A stretch of 64,000 nucleotides of DNA, taken from Rubrivivax sp. Lineage in GTDB: Bacteria > Pseudomonadota > Gammaproteobacteria > Burkholderiales > Burkholderiaceae_C. A program made the position numbers and the translations under genes. Below the pieces are notes generated by a model, which saw only the letters and a program-made list of their open reading frames with translations, was not told where the DNA came from and ran no database searches. Shown here in pieces: positions 59,207-64,000 of this stretch. The stretch lies in NCBI GenBank assembly GCA_016719535.1, contig JADJYX010000001.1, positions 1 to 64,000 on the forward strand, written 5' to 3'. Each line of letters begins with the position of its first letter. The first letter of the stretch is position 1.

Positions 59207-62005
59207 ATGAGGAGGATCAAGGCCGCATCTGCGGCCAGCCTGTGTGTGGCGGCCGGGCTGTGCCCGGCCCTCGCCCAGGAACCGGGCCTGACCATCGAGA
59301 TAACGGGGTCCCGCATCGCGGGCGTGCAGGGTGAGCCTTCGACGCCGGTGCAGGTCGTCACCCGCGACGACATCCAGCGTTCGGGTGCCGCCCACCTGAG
59401 CGACGTGCTCAATGCGCTGGCGGTGAGCGCCGGCGGCGGCAGCACCGACATCAACGGCAGCGGGTCGTCGGCGCCCGGCTCCAGTTCGGCCGCGCTGCGC
59501 GGCTTCGGGCGGCAGGGCACGCTGGTGCTGCTCAATTCGCGCCGGCTCGCGCCTTATCCACTGCCCGATTATTCGGTCGTCTTCACCAACATCGACGCCC
59601 TGCCGCTGGAAGCCATCGAGCGCATCGAGGTGCTGAAGATCGGCGGCGCGGCGATGTACGGCTCCGACGCGGTGGCCGGTGTGATCAACGTCATTACCCG
59701 GCCCGGGTTCCGGGGCGTGCGCGGGCAGGCCAGCCATCAACGGTCGCTGACGAGTGGTCGCTTCGGCAACACCACCGCCGGGCTGACCGCAGGCTTCGGC
59801 GGCGGCTCGCCAAAAGATGCGCACCTGATGGTGAGCGCCGAGTTCTACCGGCGTGACCCATCGGCCTGGGGCGAGGTGCTGGAGCACGTGGACCCCAAGA
59901 CCCGCGCCGCGTCGCCCGGCTTCGGCACGACCTCGACCTACAGCTGGCCCGGCAACGTGCTGCCCGGCGGGGCATTGCCCGGCTGCGCGCCCGAGAACAA
60001 CGTCGGCGGCCTGTGCCGCTACGACCGCTATTCGCGCTTCGAGCTGGTGCCCGCGGCCGAACGCGTCAACCTGCTGGTCAGTGGCCACCAGCCGCTGGCT
60101 GGGGGCAAGCGCTTCTTCGGGGAGCTGCTGGTCGGCCGCACGCAGACCTTGCACCGCCTGGCCCAGCAGCCCTATGGACCGGCGCTGCCTGCCCAGACCT
60201 GGGGCCACCCGCAGACGAATGCCTCGCAGGTCTTCGTCTACCGCGGGCTGCCGGCGGCGCATCCGCTGAACCCCACCGGCGCCGATGACGCGGAGTTTCG
60301 CTACCGCTTCGTCGACGGCCCGAGCGAGATCCGCGCCACGACCCTGCAGTATCGCCTGCTGGGTGGCCTGGCGGGCAGCTGGCAAGGCTTCGGCTGGGAA
60401 CTGGCGGCCGGCCAGACCGGCGGCCGCACGCGCGACGACGAGCGCGGCGCCTTCAGCGCCAGCGGCTTTCGCGAGGTGATCGGCAACGACGACCCGACCC
60501 AGGTCGACCCGCTGTTCTTCAACCGTGCGTACCGCATCGGGCAGGCCAATGCGGCCGAGGTGATCGAACGGCTGTTTCCGCGCTACGGCTACCGCGGCGA
60601 GGTGACGCAGCGCTTCGTCGACGCCAAGATCAGCGGCGACCTGATGCAGTTGCCCGCCGGCAAGCTGGCGGTGGCCGCCGGTGCCGAGTGGCGGCATGAA
60701 CGTTCGTCGCTGACCCCCAGCGACAACCTGGCGCGCGGCGACATCGTCGGCTTCGGCCTGGTGGCAACCGATGCATCGCGCAGCGCTGCCGCTGCCTTTG
60801 CCGAAGTGGACGCACCGGTCACGTCCAGCTTGCGCCTCGGCGCCGCGGCCCGCGTGGACAAGTACGGCGGCTTCGATGCGCGCGTGTCGCCCAAGCTGGG
60901 CCTGCGCTGGCAGGCCGATGCGCACTGGATGCTGCGCGCCACGGCCGAGACCGGCTTTCGCGCGCCCAACCTCACCGAGAGCGCGCAAAGCACCAAATTC
61001 TCGTTCGAACCCGGCATCGTGGACACCACGCGCTGCCCGCAGGCGCAGGCGCTGGCGCGCGACCTGCGGGCAGCGGCCGGTGCGCTGCCGCCCGGCGACC
61101 CGCAGGCGGTGCTGCTGCAGGCGCGCGCCGACTCGGTGACGACCAATGAATGCCTGTCGGGCATCGCGACCATCGTGCGCGAGAACCCGGACCTGAAGCC
61201 GGAGTCGTCGCGCAGCCACTCGCTGGGCATCGTGGTCTCGCCGGCCAGGGGCTGGACGGTGGCGCTGGATGCCTGGGGCATTCAACGCCGCCACGAAATC
61301 GGCATCGACAACCCGCGCGACCTGCTGGCCGCCGAAGCCGTGCAGCCGCCCGGCACGATCAACCGCGCCCCGCTGGACAAGGACCGCAGCTTCAGCGCCG
61401 CCGAACGGGCCACGTATGGCGTGACCACCGGCGCCCTGGTGTCGACGGTCAGCCGCTTCCAGAACCTCTTCCGCACCGAGGCCCAGGGCGTGGACCTGGC
61501 CATCACGGGCCGCGCCGCCACGCCGCTTGGCCCCACCGAGTGGGGCGTCGATCTCAGCTACCTGACCCGCTTCCGCAACTGGAGCGGCACACGCGCCGGC
61601 TGGGGCGACAACCTGGCCGGCCGCAGCGGACATCCACGGCTGCGGGGCACGGCGTCGGTCACCGTCAAGCCCGGGGCCTGGTCGCACACGGTCAGCGCCA
61701 TCGGCCACAGCGGCACGGCGGTGCGGGGTGACTACTACGACACCGCCTACACCGACGAGGGCTGCGCTGCCGCGGGGTTTGCGCCCAGCGACTGCCGCGT
61801 GGGCGGCCAGGTGCGCTGGGACTATGGGGTGGCCTGGCGCGGCCCGGGCAACGTGACGCTGGCCGCGCATGTGCGCAACCTGTTCCGCAAGCGTACCCCG
61901 GTCGCGCTGGCGCCCTGGCTCAATGGCGGCGGCATCTTCCCGCCCACCGACGAAGACCCCAAGGGCCGCATGCTGCGGTTGACGCTGGAATGGCGCATGC
62001 CGTGA
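59207..62005 (+). CDS. TonB-dependent outer-membrane receptor
   Basis: This 932-aa receptor has a Sec signal (MRRIKAASAASLCVAAGLCP, cut near ALAQ), a TonB-box-like LTIEITGSRI, a plug (about 40-165: SGAAHLSDVLNALAVSAGGG, RGFGRQGTLVLLNSRRLAPY, and IEVLKIGGAAMYGSDAVAGV), and a barrel with GFRAPNLTES and ENPDLKPESS. GGGAG lies 6 nt before the ATG at 59207. The next gene, a long exported helical-repeat protein, starts 5 nt after the stop, so the two are an operon. Confidence 0.92.
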   Translation: MRRIKAASAASLCVAAGLCPALAQEPGLTIEITGSRIAGVQGEPSTPVQVVTRDDIQRSGAAHLSDVLNALAVSAGGGSTDINGSGSSAPGSSSAALRGFGRQGTLVLLNSRRLAPYPLPDYSVVFTNIDALPLEAIERIEVLKIGGAAMYGSDAVAGVINVITRPGFRGVRGQASHQRSLTSGRFGNTTAGLTAGFGGGSPKDAHLMVSAEFYRRDPSAWGEVLEHVDPKTRAASPGFGTTSTYSWPGNVLPGGALPGCAPENNVGGLCRYDRYSRFELVPAAERVNLLVSGHQPLAGGKRFFGELLVGRTQTLHRLAQQPYGPALPAQTWGHPQTNASQVFVYRGLPAAHPLNPTGADDAEFRYRFVDGPSEIRATTLQYRLLGGLAGSWQGFGWELAAGQTGGRTRDDERGAFSASGFREVIGNDDPTQVDPLFFNRAYRIGQANAAEVIERLFPRYGYRGEVTQRFVDAKISGDLMQLPAGKLAVAAGAEWRHERSSLTPSDNLARGDIVGFGLVATDASRSAAAAFAEVDAPVTSSLRLGAAARVDKYGGFDARVSPKLGLRWQADAHWMLRATAETGFRAPNLTESAQSTKFSFEPGIVDTTRCPQAQALARDLRAAAGALPPGDPQAVLLQARADSVTTNECLSGIATIVRENPDLKPESSRSHSLGIVVSPARGWTVALDAWGIQRRHEIGIDNPRDLLAAEAVQPPGTINRAPLDKDRSFSAAERATYGVTTGALVSTVSRFQNLFRTEAQGVDLAITGRAATPLGPTEWGVDLSYLTRFRNWSGTRAGWGDNLAGRSGHPRLRGTASVTVKPGAWSHTVSAIGHSGTAVRGDYYDTAYTDEGCAAAGFAPSDCRVGGQVRWDYGVAWRGPGNVTLAAHVRNLFRKRTPVALAPWLNGGGIFPPTDEDPKGRMLRLTLEWRMP

Positions 62006-62010
62006 GGCCC

Positions 62011-64000
62011 ATGCGGTGCCTGCGGCGGCTGTGGCTGGCGGCGTGGCTGACGCTCGGCGCGCCGGGGCTGGTCTGGGGCCAACTGCCGCAGCAAGAGATC
62101 GATCGCCTGTTCCAGTCGTTGCGCGACACCGGAGCGTCCATCAGCGCTGCCGACTGGTCCGGCTGCCTGGCCACCTTGGACAAGACCACCGAGCTGGCGT
62201 ACCGCACCTGGGTGCAGGCTTCGATCAGCTGGTTCGGCGTGCGCATGCGATGCCAGGCGCGCGTGATGCAGGGCCAGGGCCAGGTGATCACGGCCGAGCT
62301 CATCAAGCGCCTCACCGAGCCGGTGATGTCCCACCTGGCCCGCATGCCACCGGACGCCGAACGCCGCAGCGGATCGCGCATCCTCGTGCTGCAAGTCAAG
62401 TGGGCGCTGATGCGCGACCTGGGTCTGCTGGCGCAGGCCGAACAGGAAGAACTGCAGACGGTGCAGGCACTGCTGCAGGCCGACCAGGCGGGCCAGCGCG
62501 GCGTGGTGCGCGAAGACCTCAACCGGTGGGCCCATTCGTACTACGGCCTGCACGAGCTGCTGCCGCAGATCCAGTCGCGGCTGCAGTGGGTGAGCGAACG
62601 CGACGGGCCGGGCAGCCGCTGGGCCATCATCCTGCACCGCGCCGTGGCCTTTGCGCACCGCTCGGCCGACCGCAACGCCGAAGCCCTGGCCGTCATCGAC
62701 GAGGCGGCCCGGCTGGCGCGGCAGCACCACCCCGACGACACGGCGCTGCACGGCTGGATCGCGGGTGAACGTGCGCCTTGCCTGGCCGCCAACGGCCTGT
62801 GGCTGGAAGCCCGCGACGAGTTCATCGTGCTGCGCGACGAGATGCTGGCGCTGAACCCGCCCGACCACGGCAACCTGATGCGCATGAACTACCACCTGGC
62901 CGGCATCGCCAACATCCTGGGCGATCACGAACAGGCCGAAGCCTATGCCGAAGCCGCTGAACGCCATGCGCAAGCATCGACATTGCCCAACGATCGGCAG
63001 GAAGTCGGCGTGGCACACATGCACCGCGCCGAGGCCCGCATGCTGCGCGGCGTGCCCGGCGCCGTGGACGAATTGCGCCGAGAACTCGAGCGCAACACAC
63101 CCGGCGACGGCGGCACCGGCGCACCGGCCTTCGGCCTGGCCAAGTTGGCCCGGCGCACCGGTGATGCCGCGTTGCAGCACTGGTCCCGAGACTTTCTGGA
63201 CCGCCACGCCGAGTACCGGCTGCAGCCCATGCAGCCTTCGCGCGCGCTGGTCGACATCGCCAATGCCTGGGCCGCGGCCTCCCAAGACCCGAGCCGCGCG
63301 CGGCATCGGCTCGACCGGGCGCTGGCCCGCAGCCTGAGCGGCCGCGACCCATCGGTCGGCGTGCAGAGTGCCTTCGCCATGGCGCGTGCCCTTTCCCCAA
63401 CGCAACCCGAGATGGCACTGTGGTGGTTCAAGCGCGGCGCCAACGACTTGCAAAGACTTCGGCAGCTGGGCCGCGCCGGGCAGGACGAAGGCATGCACCG
63501 CCTGACCCTGGTTGACCACGAGGCCGACCTGCGGGCCTTCATCGCCCTGCTCATCGACGAAGGCCGATACCTCGAAGCCCGCGATGCCACCCGCGTGCTG
63601 CGTGAAGAGGAGCTGCACGACTTCACCCGCCGCTCGCGCCGGCGCGCGGCGGCGGCGCGTGGCGAGGCGCTGGCGCTGACCCCCCAGGAGAAGTCTTTCG
63701 AGGCGGCCCTGCTGCCGCTGGTGCAGCGCCTGCGCCACGAACAGGCCCTGGCCGACGGCCGAGCCCGGCCCGCCCCGCTGGAGACGCGATCCAAAGGGTG
63801 GCTGGACGACCCGGTCACCGAGGCCGTGATCGACCAGGCCCAGCAAGACCTGCGCAGCCTGCTCGACGGAGCCGCTGCAGGCGCAGCCACCGGCACCGCC
63901 GCGCGGCAGCTGGCCCCGCGCGCCAGCCTGCCGCCCCGTGACACGGCGCGCCTGCAGTACTTCGTGCGCGACGACAGGCTGGACATCCTGCTCACCACCG
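62011..64000 (+). CDS. Exported helical-repeat (TPR-like) protein, possibly CHAT-type, partial at right edge
   Basis: The frame from the ATG at 62011 is open to the window end (over 660 codons). It starts with a signal peptide (MRCLRRLWLAAWLTLGAPGL, then VWGQ), preceded by GTGAGG. The body is a run of paired amphipathic helices (for example HGNLMRMNYHLAGIANILGD, then HEQAEAYAEAAERHAQAS), as in TPR arrays. The last part, RDTARLQYFVRDDRLDILLT, resembles the segment that comes just before CHAT (caspase-like) domains in bacterial TPR-CHAT proteins; the domain itself would lie outside the window. It is transcribed with the TonB receptor. The frame is not interrupted by any stop I could find. Confidence 0.8.
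   Translation, partial: MRCLRRLWLAAWLTLGAPGLVWGQLPQQEIDRLFQSLRDTGASISAADWSGCLATLDKTTELAYRTWVQASISWFGVRMRCQARVMQGQGQVITAELIKRLTEPVMSHLARMPPDAERRSGSRILVLQVKWALMRDLGLLAQAEQEELQTVQALLQADQAGQRGVVREDLNRWAHSYYGLHELLPQIQSRLQWVSERDGPGSRWAIILHRAVAFAHRSADRNAEALAVIDEAARLARQHHPDDTALHGWIAGERAPCLAANGLWLEARDEFIVLRDEMLALNPPDHGNLMRMNYHLAGIANILGDHEQAEAYAEAAERHAQASTLPNDRQEVGVAHMHRAEARMLRGVPGAVDELRRELERNTPGDGGTGAPAFGLAKLARRTGDAALQHWSRDFLDRHAEYRLQPMQPSRALVDIANAWAAASQDPSRARHRLDRALARSLSGRDPSVGVQSAFAMARALSPTQPEMALWWFKRGANDLQRLRQLGRAGQDEGMHRLTLVDHEADLRAFIALLIDEGRYLEARDATRVLREEELHDFTRRSRRRAAAARGEALALTPQEKSFEAALLPLVQRLRHEQALADGRARPAPLETRSKGWLDDPVTEAVIDQAQQDLRSLLDGAAAGAATGTAARQLAPRASLPPRDTARLQYFVRDDRLDILLTT

Overview
The window is very GC-rich, densely packed chromosomal DNA. 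Protein content (Bug-family binding protein, TrxC, Liu enzymes, Yej-like peptide transporters, GspE-like ATPase, Liv-type ABC cassette) and codon bias point to a betaproteobacterium of the order Burkholderiales, probably the Rubrivivax/Leptothrix/Ideonella side; this is inference from gene content only. I saw no rRNA, tRNA, CRISPR array, phage genes or insertion sequence.

Layout. 1-8.1 kb: rtcB (cut by the left edge) and queC on the minus strand; a divergent fused MazG/PIN-like gene; a serine hydrolase; an orphan MNT-type nucleotidyltransferase with a deleted hepT partner; a ThDP enzyme; about 630 bp of decayed sequence holding a LuxR-type relic; and a PD-(D/E)XK-like protein. 8.2-15.9 kb: a plus-strand branched-chain-type ABC transporter (livG, acyl-CoA ligase, livH, livM, livF, livK) behind a frameshifted TetR gene, with two copies of a hairpin-rich intergenic repeat around livF. 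15.9-23.8 kb: a liu-type operon (minus strand: TetR, PaaK-like ligase, liuB, liuD, liuE) and divergent liuA. Together 8-24 kb reads as an uptake, CoA-activation and degradation module for a branched short-chain acid (leucine/isovalerate or acyclic terpenoid type); liuC is not in the window.

23.9-29.9 kb: an HD-GYP response regulator and a 1367-residue hybrid kinase, then a convergent LuxR regulator. 30-33.4 kb: an orphan Bug-type binding protein and a TonB receptor. 33.5-44.9 kb: a Yej-like oligopeptide ABC system, with permeases and ATPase on the minus strand and three tandem, translationally coupled binding proteins plus acetoacetyl-CoA synthetase on the plus strand. The acetoacetyl-CoA synthetase could reclaim acetoacetate made by LiuE.

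45-64 kb: trxC; a GspE/PilB-like ATPase coupled to a histidine-kinase-like protein; LysR; an ECF sigma/anti-sigma pair; an RlmN-like radical SAM enzyme; an operon of a fourth peptide-binding protein, an LD-carboxypeptidase (S66) and AmpG that looks like muropeptide salvage; a Tat-exported M48 protease; Crp/Fnr and MBL-fold genes; and a TonB receptor followed by a long helical-repeat protein that runs off the right edge and may be a CHAT-type protein.

Several genes show apparent single-base frame breaks in G/C-rich runs (TetR at 8.3 kb, ATPase at 34.3 kb, perhaps the ligase at 21.85 kb), and a 14-G tract at 36.28 kb fuses two permeases. These may be real or may be sequencing indels.
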